DNA of 64,000 nt. Origin: Bolinopsis microptera. Taxonomy: Eukaryota > Ctenophora > Tentaculata > Lobata > Bolinopsidae. Positions 11,058 to 22,700 of this stretch are shown piece by piece (position 1 is the stretch's first letter; each line of letters begins with the position of its first letter). The notes under the pieces are model-generated. The model had not been told where the DNA came from. It searched no databases and was given only the letters and a program-made list of their open reading frames with translations. The position numbers were made by a program, and so were the translations under genes. The stretch covers positions 19,182,494-19,246,493 of the forward strand of contig NC_087082.1 in the NCBI RefSeq assembly GCF_026151205.1, read 5' to 3'.

Positions 11058-11130
11058 TTGCATAGAGTCTTCAAACGTCTAATAGTAATTCCGAAATATA
11101 ATCACGCGAGATTACTCGTCACCTATTATG
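11058..11130 (+). repeat. Left half of a dispersed repeat split by a LINE
   Basis: About 70 bp from TAGAGTCTTCAAACGTCTAA onward match, inverted, the region around 37310-37360. The other half lies at about 17980-18055, on the far side of the LINE. The copy at 37.2 kb has both halves adjacent, so it acts as a paralogous empty site. Confidence 0.7.
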
Positions 11131-11143
11131 AATTAGGTAATAG

Positions 11144-13055
11144 ATGGTCCGTTCGAGTAATGTCAGCGGTGGAGACGGTGGTGACGCCAACTCCAACATA
11201 TTTAACCCGAAGAAGAAATCATTTGTATCAACAACCATTGCATTAATGATCAGCTTCGCCACATTTAACATCCGTGGGCTCGGTGTTCAGCAAGATGATA
11301 GCCTACATAGTAAACGTGAGTTACTAGGATTAGACTGTGAAAAGTACAATGTCGACATCTGCGCTCTGCAGGAAACTAAAGTCACCGAATCAGACAGCCT
11401 TGTTTTGCGCAACGGTTTTAACTTGTTTCTGTTCGAGCAGTTGGACAGTCGCCATGGAGGCTTGGGTTTTATAATCAGTCCGCGCATGATGAACTATGTG
11501 GTTTGCTGGAAGTACATCAGTGACCGGGTATGCTAGTTATGTCGATATTTGCATCCCCTCACGTAGCGGTACACCCCTACGTTGCAGGGTGATCAATGCC
11601 TACTGTCCACATCAGGGGCTAGTCCGTAAAAATCCAGTTGTTTTGGATAACTTTTATGGGCAGCTAAGAGAGGCCAAGAATGTCCCCTCTAATGCGGAGT
11701 TGCAATTCCTGGGTGACTTTAATTCAAAACTGGGTAAATTATCCCCTTCTGATATTGAACAGGGTTTTGGTAGATATATGGGGAAATACGGAATGGGAGT
11801 AAGGAACGAAAATGGTTCTAGATTACTGGATTTTATCTCAGAAAATAATCTGTTTGCTGTGAACACTAGTTTTATACAACCTAGCAGACGTGTTACATCA
11901 TTTACTGGTTGGCGGAAGGATTGGTCGGCTGGTCGGTACAGTAAGAAGACAATGCCTGTATACTCTCAAATAGATTACATACTATGCCGAAATAGATCTA
12001 AGTGTCTTTTGACTCAATCAAGAACTTATGCTGGTACTAAAACATTTTCAGATCATAGACTTGTCATTGCTCGCATCAATTTCAGCAACATTCATCTTTG
12101 TTTCAAACCTAAACAACGTCGTGTTCCTTCTTATAATATATCAGAACTTGTAAGCAACAAAGATATGCAACATAAATATCACTTGGCCCTTGAAGGCAAG
12201 TTCTCAAATTTTGTGACCAGCAACGATCCAAATGCCGACCTTCAAAATCTTATGTCTCATATTCGTGATGCTGCCAATGTTTCCATCGGCCCAAAACCTA
12301 AAGCTCGCTTGAAACATCACAGCAGTGATGACACTCTCAAAGAGCTTGTTGAAAAGCGTCACGATCTCCGACAGCTACTTAACAATAATCAATCTCTTGA
12401 TCGAACTACATTGAGGTCATCCATCAACCACCTCACTAAAAGTATCCAGAAAAGATTAGTTGAAGTGAGGTCTGCTCAAGCTTATCAGACCTATAGTGAT
12501 ATTACTAACACAAACGATTCAAGGAAAATGTTTGAAGCAGTAAGACATCTTCATAAAAGTAAACCACCTAATAACTCGATTGGTGTTCATGATGAAAATG
12601 GCTGTTTGATTGCATCTGACGACATGAAAGCTTCTGTTGTTAGAGACTATCTCGAAAAACAGCTGACTCGCAATGAGCAACCTCTCGAGCCTTTTGAGGG
12701 TCTACCACGTGCTCTCAATGTCCCTTTTACTGGAGTTGAAATACATGCAGCCACCTCTAGCTTGAAAAATGGGAGGGCAAATGGTCCCGATGGAATACCC
12801 AACGAGCTAATTAAGTACTCTAATAGTACAGTCCATGAACATTATGCTGGAATCATCAACAGTTGTTTCGAGACACATACTTTCCCCATTTCCATTGGAG
12901 AGGCTACTATAACACCCTTACAGAAGCCAAAAAAACCTATTGGTCCTCTGAAGAATTTACGTCCACTCACCTTGTCCAATGCAGCCAGAAAAATTCTGTC
13001 TATGGCTACTCTTAAAAGGATAGAAGAAAAAGTGAACGCCTTCACTGGTCCATGG
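11144..13055 (+). pseudogene. LINE-A endonuclease and N-terminal RT (frameshifted)
   Basis: The APE-type endonuclease begins near 11250 with SFATFNIRGLG and DICALQETKV. The frame shifts near 11500-11530, then continues with INAYCPHQG, LQFLGDFNSKLG, SQIDYILC and FSDHRLVIARI, the last holding the catalytic Asp-His pair. The RT entry motifs follow (GRANGPDGIPNELIKYSN, ITPLQKPKKPIGPLKNLRPL). Similarity stops at 13055, where the opposite-strand LINE-B is inserted. Endonucleases of this type nick target DNA to prime reverse transcription. The frameshift makes this copy inactive. Confidence 0.88.
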
Positions 13056-13057
13056 CA
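13049..13057. repeat. Target-site duplication of LINE-B (left)
   Basis: TCCATGGCA, repeated at 16608-16616 on the other side of LINE-B. Confidence 0.8.
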
Positions 13058-16000
13058 CTTGACTTACTTACTCTGACTTAAGGCGGCTTCAGCGTCCGAG
13101 TATTGATGCGCTGTCTCCATAAAACTCTATCCGCCATAAGTCCGCCCATTTCTCCAGTGTCGTTGAGACCCGTGTCAGCTCGTAGGCTATCAACATAGGT
13201 CATGGCTGGTCTCCCCCTACTCCGCACCCCATGAGTTGGTTCCCAGAGTAGCAAGCGGTTTGCGACTAGTTCTGGGTGCCGGTGGATATGGCCTGCTAGT
13301 CGCATCCTGCGCTCTTGGATCTTCATGGTTGCTCTCGGTAGGTTGCCATAGACTTCTTTGTTGGTTTTTCGCTGCTTCCAATCCACATTAAGTGCCATCC
13401 TTAGCATTCTAGTGTAGCAGCCATCAATGCGTTTCTTCAATTGCTCTGTCAACGTCCACGTTTCAGAACCATAAAGAAGTATTGACTCCACAGTAGCAAC
13501 AAATAGACGGATCTTTAGTCCTCTTCTAAGGTCAGACTTCCACATCTTCTTTAGCTTGTGGCAGGCTGCCCAAGCCTTAGCTTTTCTGACCCGCAGGTCC
13601 CTATCTGTTGTTGCTATCCAAGCTCCAAGGTAAACAAAGTCTGTCACCTTTTCCAGCTGGTTTCCAGAACAGCTATTAAGACTACTCGCCTCCTCTGTCA
13701 TGTTCAGAGTCATGAACTTAGTTTTAGAGCCATTCATGGCTAGCCCAACACTCAGTGCTGCTTTCTCAAGCCTGTCCAGGAGTAGTTTTGCCCCTTCAAT
13801 GGTATCAGTGATAAGGGCAACATCATCTGCAAACTCGACGTCTGCGATCTTCTCGGCACCAATCCTTCTACTCCGTGCAGGCCTGAGGGTAAACCCAGAG
13901 TCCGAGTCATCATCGTCTATAGTCACTGTCATGATATAGTCATTCACGATAATGAACAAGTACGGGGCAAGAGTGTCTCCTTGCAGTACTCCAGCCAGGA
14001 TATCAAAAATTTCTGTTATACCATCGGCTGTAACTACTTTAGCCTTTGTGCTCGTATAGATACCCTCAATGAGCCGCACTATGGCTTCTGGTATGCCATA
14101 TGCTTTTAATATCTTCATGAGCAAACCTCTATGCACACTATCGAACGCCTTTTTGAAATCAATGAAAACCATGGTGGCCTTACGATTTTTGGCTCTAGCA
14201 CCCTCCATAATTCTTCGTAGAGCAAGGATGTGCGATGTTGTAGAGCGCCCAGGTCTAAAGCCATTCTGGTTGTCCCTTAAAACTTCCTCAAGACTTGGCT
14301 TCATCCTGTTCAGCAACATTTTGTTCAGAGTTTTACTGACTATCGATGTCAGAGATATTCCTCTGTAGTTGTCGGTCTTAGTGAGGTCCCCTTTCTTTGG
14401 CACAGGAACAATATTACTGAGCTTCCATTGATCGGGCATGAGACCATCACATAATGCATCGTTGCAGAACTTCAGGATGACGTCATCGATGTCCACCCTC
14501 TTCATCACTTCAGGTGAGATACCATCATCACCATAAGCTTTGCCTTCTACTATCTGCTTTTTGGCAAGACGTAGTTCTTCAATGGTGAACGGGCCATCCT
14601 CTATATTCAGTGGAGGGTGTATATTCCTGATCGGAATACTATTGTCAGGGACTGTGGGTGGCTGTCCAAGTAACCCAGAGAAGTGCTTCCTCCAGTTCTC
14701 AAGACGTTCTGTTGAGCTGCCCCCTTCCACGAGTCCACAGCTGGGATTTGTCCTCCCTGAAATATCGTTGACAAGCTTCCAGCTTTCCTTGTTCTTACAA
14801 CGATCAGCAGTATCCTCAACTTTCCTGATCTTTCCTTTCAGGATCTCCTCCTCTACCTCTTTGTAGCAGGCCTTTAACAAATCCTTTTTAGTGGCGACTT
14901 CCTCTCTCTTCTCCTCACAAGGCTCCTGATGGTATTGGTCCTTGGCCAAGAACAGTCCCCTCCTTGCACTGTCCACTCTTGGGTCACTTGAGGGGTCAAT
15001 CTGCTTTTGTCGAGTCTTCTTTGGCAGAAGGCTCTTGTTTGCCGCCTCAATAGCAACCATAAGCTTCCCGTAGCTTTCAGTGGCCCCATCATCTTCCTCT
15101 ACCAGGCCAGAGAATCTATTCCGAACTTCAATTGCATACTTTTTTTGAAGCTCACCATCCGACTTCAGGGCACTATAATCATAGTTAACTTTTTTCGGAG
15201 GCCTGTGTCCTTTCCTAAAGCTAACTTTGATCTTACACACTACAACTCTGTGATCAGATCCCAACGACTGAAAAGTGTTGTAAACTTCAGTGTTCTTTAA
15301 TGAGTTTTTCCACTTCCGCCGTATGAGGATATAGTCAATCTGACCTGTGTTAAGTGTCCCATCGGATAAGAAGGTCCACCTCTTGTTGACCTTCTTTCTG
15401 AAGCGGATATTGGTAATTTCCATATCGCACTCCAGGGCAGTGTCTCTCAGTAGCTCTCCATTCCGATTGGTACGAGTATGAAAGTACCAACGGGAATCTT
15501 CTTCACTCTCCTTTCCAAGCCGGGCGTTCATATCTCCCTCTGTGATCAGCAGGTGGTGCGCTGGCACATCATTCATAGCCTGTCTAAGGGTGTTATGGAA
15601 ATCCTCCGCTTTTTCAACTAGTGCTGCCTCGGTAGGACTATAGGCAGTTATAGTTGTGAGTCTGGGATTTCCGTTGAAAGAGATAGTCAGCACCCTTGAG
15701 CCATAGGGTTTAATGAGGCTGATTGCGCTGTATGCTCTTCTAGTCAGCAGAAAGCCCACTCCACCAGTGGCTGCTCCTGCTCCATTCCTCCATGCTGAAA
15801 CAGTTACCAAGCTAACCCCCTCCTTGAACTTTTCGATCTTGATCGGCTCCTGGTGGACAATCCTATGTTCTTGGATCCCAAGGATCTCCATGCCACTCTC
15901 CAGAAACTGAGTCACGAGTTCAAGGCGCTTGTAACCTTCTCTAGCAGTTCGGACATTAAATGTCCCTACTAGAGCTACCTCACTACAAGAAACCAATGCA

Positions 16001-16607
16001 TCCCCATCCTTTTTTTGTTGTTTTATGTTATTTTTTGTGCCGGGTGAAGGAGCCGGCATATCATCTGTCACCCCTCTCCTAGGGAGTTTTAGGGTGAGAG
16101 AGTCATCAATCCGGTCCCCTCCGACATCTAAATCAGTGGTAGGGACTTTAACCCTAGTGTTATTATAAGACATCATCAAACTTTTCAATGGCTGGTGTCT
16201 CATGCGCAGTCCCCTGCACATCAGGCAAAGTGAGACACCTACTTAACGCCGGGCGCCACTTGAGCGTTAAATGACTTATCCATCTTGGCCACGTGAGTAA
16301 CAACTTCCGCTAGAACACTTGTTGCTACTAATCAGTAAGAGTGGGTTTTGTGATGATGTCCTGTCGTTGTATTATTTCTTCTTTCTTCACCAATTCCAAT
16401 AAATGACTATACGCTTTTGTCCCAAAGCTTAGGGAGATTAGAGTGTGAGCCAAGGCTCCACTTTTACGGGGGCTAACCTTCCCCCTGACTACCTCGTTAC
16501 CCCAGGCATGGGGGGCCGATCCTGTTACCAGAGCGTGGTCCAGTTTACCTGGGTCATAGAAACAAGGTCAGAGGCAAACGGCCAATACCTCTTTAGCTAC
16601 TGTTCAC
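13058..16607 (-). mobile_element. LINE-B, nearly full-length, nested in LINE-A
   Basis: A minus-strand LINE of about 3.55 kb with one long open frame (16221 to 13078), a roughly 390-bp 5' leader (16222-16607) and a very short 3' tail containing AAGTAAGTC on its own strand. It is flanked by a 9-bp target duplication (TCCATGGCA) and lies exactly between the two halves of LINE-A. Confidence 0.9.
13078..16221 (-). CDS. LINE-B ORF: APE endonuclease + reverse transcriptase, intact
   Basis: A 1047-codon frame with no internal stop. The endonuclease starts near residue 83 (VGTFNVRTAREGY, ILGIQEHRIV), has EGDMNARLGKE, and ends with the catalytic LGSDHRVVVCK (about residue 322). The RT has VPKKGDLTKTDNYRGISL, NQNGFRPGRSTTSHILAL, MVFIDFKKAFDSVHR, AGVLQGDTLAPYLFI and VEFADDVALITD (FADD, about residue 797). 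The C-terminal tail has RRMRLAGHIHRHPE and RSRGRPAMTYVDSLR, shared with LINE-C at 28-30 kb, so the two belong to one clade. The start Met at 16221 gives a short variable N-terminus. A later Met is possible. Both enzyme domains keep their catalytic residues, so this copy could be functional. Confidence 0.9.
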   Translation of the reverse strand: MCRGLRMRHQPLKSLMMSYNNTRVKVPTTDLDVGGDRIDDSLTLKLPRRGVTDDMPAPSPGTKNNIKQQKKDGDALVSCSEVALVGTFNVRTAREGYKRLELVTQFLESGMEILGIQEHRIVHQEPIKIEKFKEGVSLVTVSAWRNGAGAATGGVGFLLTRRAYSAISLIKPYGSRVLTISFNGNPRLTTITAYSPTEAALVEKAEDFHNTLRQAMNDVPAHHLLITEGDMNARLGKESEEDSRWYFHTRTNRNGELLRDTALECDMEITNIRFRKKVNKRWTFLSDGTLNTGQIDYILIRRKWKNSLKNTEVYNTFQSLGSDHRVVVCKIKVSFRKGHRPPKKVNYDYSALKSDGELQKKYAIEVRNRFSGLVEEDDGATESYGKLMVAIEAANKSLLPKKTRQKQIDPSSDPRVDSARRGLFLAKDQYHQEPCEEKREEVATKKDLLKACYKEVEEEILKGKIRKVEDTADRCKNKESWKLVNDISGRTNPSCGLVEGGSSTERLENWRKHFSGLLGQPPTVPDNSIPIRNIHPPLNIEDGPFTIEELRLAKKQIVEGKAYGDDGISPEVMKRVDIDDVILKFCNDALCDGLMPDQWKLSNIVPVPKKGDLTKTDNYRGISLTSIVSKTLNKMLLNRMKPSLEEVLRDNQNGFRPGRSTTSHILALRRIMEGARAKNRKATMVFIDFKKAFDSVHRGLLMKILKAYGIPEAIVRLIEGIYTSTKAKVVTADGITEIFDILAGVLQGDTLAPYLFIIVNDYIMTVTIDDDDSDSGFTLRPARSRRIGAEKIADVEFADDVALITDTIEGAKLLLDRLEKAALSVGLAMNGSKTKFMTLNMTEEASSLNSCSGNQLEKVTDFVYLGAWIATTDRDLRVRKAKAWAACHKLKKMWKSDLRRGLKIRLFVATVESILLYGSETWTLTEQLKKRIDGCYTRMLRMALNVDWKQRKTNKEVYGNLPRATMKIQERRMRLAGHIHRHPELVANRLLLWEPTHGVRSRGRPAMTYVDSLRADTGLNDTGEMGGLMADRVLWRQRINTRTLKPP

Positions 16608-16616
16608 TCCATGGCA
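16608..16616. repeat. Target-site duplication of LINE-B (right)
   Basis: TCCATGGCA, matching 13049-13057. Confidence 0.8.
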
Positions 16617-16617
16617 G

Positions 16618-17808
16618 TGTGCATATAAACGCGCTCGTTCTTGTGCTGATATTGTTTAGTGTCAGCGAGTTCTACTGTCAGTTGTCCAAAGGAAGAAATG
16701 GGAGTATCATCGCATGGGCATTGATATGTCTAGTGCGTTTGACACGATCAAACGCACTACGATTCTTGAACTCCTGAAACTGTGTGGCTGTACTGAGGAT
16801 GAGCTGAGGATTGTCCGGTTGTTGTTGTCCAACACAAAGCTACGGGTGAAGGTAAATGGAGTTCTTTCAGCTGAGTTTTTAAGTCTCCTTGAAGCTTTCC
16901 AAGGTGACTGTCTATCCGGCTGTCTGTTCACCCTTGTCTTGGCTGGTGCTTTGAATGAACTTAGATGGACTATAACAATCAGTTTAGATAGGCCGATCCC
17001 CCCGATTACTATTGCTGGCCTTCCACTTGACACTGAATATGCTGATGATGTTGACTTCAATGATGAAGAGGAAGACAACTTGAGAGCTATTTTGCCCCAG
17101 GCAACAGCTATACTCGAGAAATGGAACCTCTTTGTCAATGAAGACAAAACGGACTTCACTCATGTTTATTTAGCTAGTACGGGTGAAGTCGACAGTGATG
17201 GAAAATTAGTGTCGGGGAATGAAGCATGGAGGAAAAGTATCACTCTAGGGTCCGTCTTGTGTAGCAAAGCTGATATTCAGCGTCGCATAAACCTGGGATA
17301 TGCTGCCTTTAACAATTACAAGAAGGCCTGGAGTGATAAACTGCCCCTAAACAAACGTCTAATACTGTATAATGCTTTAGTCGTATCGGTTCTTATGTAC
17401 AACTCATCCTGTTGGGCCGTCCCCAAAATATTCCTTGAAAAACTAGATGTTGTTCACCGCAGACATCTTCGCACTATTTTGAATATAAAGTACCCAGGAG
17501 TCATCTCCAACAAAAACTTGTATAAACGCTGCAATGCTGAACCATTGTCAGAAAAAGTGGCCCGTAGTCGGTGGAGAATGTTAGGGCATGTTTTGCGGGG
17601 TCCTATTGACGGACCAGCGTTTTCTTCCCTCATTTTTGCCATCAATACACTGGAGTTACCAGGGAGAAGAGGAAGACCCCAAAGCAATCTTTTCTCGCTG
17701 ATTGTGCATGATTTATGTAAAAGAAATCTTTATTTGAATAATATCTTTGACCTGCATTATCTCCGTAATTTGAGTTATGACAAGAGATATTGGCGGAAAG
17801 TGCAATGA
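16618..17808 (+). pseudogene. LINE-A RT core and C-terminus (after the nested insertion)
   Basis: This continues LINE-A downstream of LINE-B. The first part reads CAYKRARSCADIV, then a TAG stop, then QRKKWEYHRMGIDMSSAFDT (RT motif A), a motif B variant (AFQGDCLSGCLFTLVLAGAL) and the catalytic block EYADDVDFND. Later come VVHRRHLRTILNIKYPG and SRWRMLGHVLRG and a GRRGRPQSNL tail. The TAG codon near 16661 breaks the frame. A diverged relative of this C-terminus lies at 39.5-40.3 kb. Confidence 0.88.
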
Positions 17809-17974
17809 AGTTTTTTTAATTTTTAGTTTTTGTTTTAGGGAAAGATTAGACTCGGGCGTTGTTTTTTAACTATCCCTTGTTTAGAACTTTGATTTAATAA
17901 ATAATAATTAATATGATAAAATCTCCTTAAATCTATAACACATGAATAAGGAAGACCTTTAAACTTGTGTTCTT

Positions 17975-18055
17975 GCTCATTCATACGAATCCATGATTGC
18001 TTACATAAAATATGTAGCGTGCGAAAACATATGGTTGATATGCATTATGTTACAG
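17975..18055 (+). repeat. Right half of the dispersed repeat split by LINE-A
   Basis: The block around ACGAATCCATG through GTAGCGTGCGAAAACAT matches, inverted, positions 37210-37285. Confidence 0.7.
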
Positions 18056-18620
18056 GCCCAATGCCCATCTTACTAAATATAAAGCGAGACAATATATATA
18101 ATTATATATACGAGGAACTTTTTAAAATCAGTTATGTTTTAATTTCTTTTCATCATCTAGCTCTGTTATACTGTAGAAAGTATGGCTTTTATTTGGCAAC
18201 GTCGACAACGTTGCTATAGTATTTGGATTCCCTAAACGATACCTTTTACAGTATCTGTTCATAAACACTAAAGCACTAACAGATTGAAGCTGCGGCGGAA
18301 TGACAGTCTGAGAGTGGCCGAGTAAATAAATAATTGCACGAACCAAAACCTTTTAATTGGAACTTACTGATCAAATATTTACCACAAAATAATGACTGTT
18401 ATATTCAAATACACGACAGTAATCACAGTTGAAGAGGACAGCACAAGATTCGTTTGATATAATTATATTCAGTATTTGATCATACTATATATACTTGCTG
18501 CATATCCCATTTCAAATTTAACTAACCTACAACAAAATTACAATGAGTATAATGATTATAATTAAATTATTAAAATTAAAGTATTATATATGTCCTTAGT
18601 CTGTTTATTCGAATATCTGT
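18056..18620. other. AT-rich non-coding stretch
   Basis: No gene, RNA or repeat recognised between the LINE-A flank and the piggyBac terminus. Confidence 0.5.
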
Positions 18621-18624
18621 TTAA

Positions 18625-18638
18625 CCCATTAGGGACGA
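18625..18638 (+). repeat. piggyBac left terminal inverted repeat
   Basis: CCCATTAGGGACGA, inverted at 26441-26454. It directly follows the TTAA target copy, as expected for this superfamily. Confidence 0.9.
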
Positions 18639-18640
18639 TA

Positions 18641-19296
18641 GGGTCGTTTACGACCCATCTTTCCTAGAGGCTGTAGATGACAAACCAAAATACTTGATTA
18701 CACAAATTTTATGCACGAATGTTCAAAATCTATTGGGCTACATTATTCACTTCGGAATATGGGCCTAATGAGTGACTAACAATTAGATAATTAGGTTAAT
18801 TAGTCGTGATAATTGGAAATTATTCAAATTAACTTCTGGCCTCTATTGGGCCATTAAAACTTCATGAAGGCCATGGGTGCTATGCGAAAAAAGTTGCGGG
18901 CAACGATTTCCTAAAGGTCAGTGAAAAGCCCGTGAAAATCAGATGTTCACAAGCAGAGCTAGATGCTGTGTCCTAACTGCGGTCGCATACGACCCACTCG
19001 TCCGGGTCGTAAACGACCCATTTACAATTATATCAGGTACAGCTCCTGTAAGTATATTAGAAGTTCAATTTTTCGAAGAAATAGTGAAAATCAACGTTTC
19101 CAATCAAGTGGTATCAAAAATATCGAAAATTATTTTATTGGGTCATAAACGACCCACTCGCCTGGACCAGTTTTTACCATAATTTATGCTCTAACGATGA
19201 TGTAACGGTCGAAATATCCTATTATATACGTTATGTACGATTATGATTGTATGTACATTCCAATAAAACATTTTCTTATCGGGTCATTAACGACCC
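18641..19296. promoter_or_regulatory. Five palindromic GGGTCR....YGACCC sites, left subterminal region
   Basis: Sixteen-base sites at 18641, 18980, 19004, 19140 and 19281 (first base each), for example GGGTCGTTTACGACCC. The pair at 18980/19004 is spaced by ACTCGTCC. The same pair and spacer occur inverted at 26285-26324 near the other end. The symmetric placement suggests binding sites for the element's own protein; this is inference. Confidence 0.65.
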
Positions 19297-19719
19297 ATTA
19301 GTATTCACAGTATAAAAACCAATTTAGTATAGTTTCACTTCCATTGTATATCTGTAAAATATATATTCGAACACAATATCTCTTATCTCTGAATCTTTAA
19401 CAGATTATCAGGGAGATACCGTTCTGTGTACATTAGTTCCTGAACTTGTACTGTAGGTTCAAGTTAATGTTTCTCTCTTTGCATTATCATTTATACAAAT
19501 CCTTAAGCTGGGGTTGGATCTCAGAAAAAGTACAGGGGGTTATGGCCCCCGCGAGAGCGCTCGGCAAATATTTACAACTACAAGCCTGATTAATCTAAAA
19601 TATTTTCGTTATTTTCAAAATCGTATCGGTATCATAAGTGAAGTAGAGTCTAGAAACGTCTGTTTTCCGTTTAATGCGTTATTAGGGCGTAATAATATTT
19701 TGATAGCTATCTTTAGATT

Positions 19720-22700
19720 ATGTCTAAAAGACGCAGAGGACACAAGGATAAGGAAGGAACGGTTGTTAAGCCAGGAGATAGGGTATCAGTTCCCCGAGAC
19801 TATTTCGATCGTGAAGAAACCAGTTACTCAGCCACGTTATCCTGTGATATACTTGTGCTATGGGGAAGTATCATCACAATATCAAAATCAAATGGAAGAG
19901 CATACGTAAAATTCGATGTGGATGGCAAAGGGGTTGCCATTCCGGTAGCAGATCTTTCGAAAAGTTTGACCGGTACGATTGATGCAGTAACTGTTGAATC
20001 TACGAAGACTACAGTCAATGTTATAGGAGATGAGGAGCAGACAGACAGTACAGTCCAGGTGATAGGAGATGAGGAACAGACAGACAGTACAGTCCAGGTG
20101 ATAGGAGATGAGGAACAGACAGACAGTACAGTCCAGGTGATAGGAGATGAGGAACAGACAGACAGTACAGTCAAGGTGATAGGAGATGAGGAACAGACAG
20201 ACAGTACAGTCCAGGTGATAGGAGATGAGGAACAGACAGACAGTACAGTCCAGGTGATAGGAGATGAGGAACAGACAGACAGTACAGTCAAGGTGATAGG
20301 AGATGAGGAACAGACAGACAGTACAGTCCAGGTGATAGGAGATGAGGAACAGACAGACAGTACAGTCCAGGTGATAGGAGATGAGGAGCAGACAGACAGT
20401 ACAGTCCAGGTGATAGGAGATGAGGAACAGACAGACAGTACAGTCCAGGTGATAGGAGATGAGGAGCAGACAGACAGTACAGTCCAGGTGATAGGAGATG
20501 AGGAACAGACAGACAGTACAGTCAAGGTGATAGGAGATGAGGAACAGACAGACAGTACAGTCCAGGTGATAGGAGATGAGGAACAGACAGACAGTACAGT
20601 CAAGGTGATAGGAGATGAGGAACAGACAGACAGTACAGTCCAGGTGATAGGAGATGAGGAGCAGACAGACAGTACAGTCAAGGTGATAGGAGATGAGGAA
20701 CAGACAGACAGTACAGTCCAGGTGATAGGAGATGAGGAACAGACAGACAGTACAGTCCAGGTGATAGGAGATGAGGAACAGACAGACAGTACAGTCCAGG
20801 TGATAGGAGATGAGGAGCAGACAGACAGTACAGTCAAGGTGATAGGAGATGAGGAACAGACAGACAGTACAGTCCAGGTGATAGGAGATGAGGAGCAGAC
20901 AGACAGTACAGTCCAGGTGATAGGAGATGAGGAACAGACAGACAGTACAGTCCAGGTGATAGGAGATGAGGAGCAGACAGACAGTACAGTCAAGGTGATA
21001 GGAGATGAGGAACAGACAGACAGTACAGTCCAGGTGATAGGAGATGAGGAACAGACAGACAGTACAGTCCAGGTGATAGGAGATGAGGAACAGACAGACA
21101 GTACAGTCCAGGTGATAGGAGATGAGGAACAGACAGACAGTACAGTCCAGGTGATAGGAGATGAGGAGCAGACAGACAGTACAGTCCAGGTGATAGGAGA
21201 TGAGGAACAGACAGACAGTACAGTCAAGGTGATAGGAGATGAGGAACAGACAGACAGTACAGTCCAGGTGATAGGAGATGAGGAACAGACAGACAGTACA
21301 GTCCAGGTGATAGGAGATGAGGAACAGACAGACAGTACAGTCAAGGTGATAGGAGATGAGGAACAGACAGACAGTACAGTCCAGGTGATAGGAGATGAGG
21401 AGCAGACAGACAGTACAGTCAAGGTGATAGGAGATGAGGAACAGACAGACAGTACAGTCCAGGTGATAGGAGATGAGGAACAGACAGACAGTACAGTCCA
21501 GGTGATAGGAGATGAGGAGCAGACAGACAGTACAGTCCAGGTGATAGGAGATGAGGAACAGACAGACAGTACAGTCAAGGTTATAGGAGATGAGGAACAG
21601 ACAGACAGTACAGTCCAGGTGATAGGAGATGAGGAGCAGACAGACAGTACAGTCCAGGTGATAGGAGATGAGGAACAGACAGACAGTACAGTCAATGTTA
21701 TAGGAGATGAGGAGCAGACAGACAGTACAGTCAAGGTGATAGGAGATGAGGAACAGACAGACAGTACAGTCCAGGTGATAGGAGATGAGGAACAGACAGA
21801 CAGTACAGTCCAGGTGATAGGAGATGAGGAGCAGACAGACAGTACAGTCCAGGTGATAGGAGATGAGGAACAGACAGACAGTACAGTCAAGGTGATAGGA
21901 GATGAGGAACAGACAGACAGTACAGTCCAGGTGATAGGAGATGAGGAGCAGACAGACAGTACAGTCCAGGTGATAGGAGATGAGGAGCAGACAGACAGTA
22001 CAGTCAAGGTGATAGGAGATGAGGAACAGACAGACAGTACAGTCCAGGTGATAGGAGATGAGGAGCAGACAGACAGTACAGTCCAGGTGATAGGAGATGA
22101 GGAACAGACAGACAGTACAGTCAAGGTGATAGGAGATGAGGAACAGACAGACAGTACAGTCCAGGTGATAGGAGATGAGGAACAGACAGACAGTACAGTC
22201 AAGGTGATAGGAGATGAGGAACAGACAGACAGTACAGTCAAGGTGATAGGAGATGAGGAACAGACAGACAGTACAGTCAAGGTGATAGGAGATGAGGAAC
22301 AGACAGACAGTACAGTCCAGGTGATAGGAGATGAGGAGCAGACAGACAGTACAGTCAAGGTGATAGGAGATGAGGAACAGACAGACAGTACAGTCAAGGT
22401 GATAGGAGATGAGGAACAGACAGACAGTACAGTCCAGGTGATAGGAGATGAGGAACAGACAGACAGTACAGTCAAGGTGATAGGAGATGAGGAGCAGACA
22501 GACAGTACAGTCAAGGTGATAGGAGATGAGGAACAGACAGACAGTACAGTCCAGGTGATAGGAGATGAGGAACAGACAGACAGTACAGTCCAGGTGATAG
22601 GAGATGAGGAACAGACAGACAGTACAGTCCAGGTGATAGGAGATGAGGAACAGACAGACAGTACAGTCCAGGTGATAGGAGATGAGGAACAGACAGACAG

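Larger units (their letters stand above)
11140..17912 (+). mobile_element. LINE-A, decayed, interrupted by LINE-B
   Basis: This is one non-LTR retrotransposon: endonuclease and start of RT at 11144-13055, rest of RT and C-terminus at 16620-17808. It was split by a minus-strand LINE inserted at 13058-16607 with a 9-bp duplication. It carries a frameshift near 11500 and a TAG codon near 16661. The tail ends in an AAT-rich stretch (about 17899-17912), like the related fragment at 39.5-40.4 kb. Confidence 0.85.
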
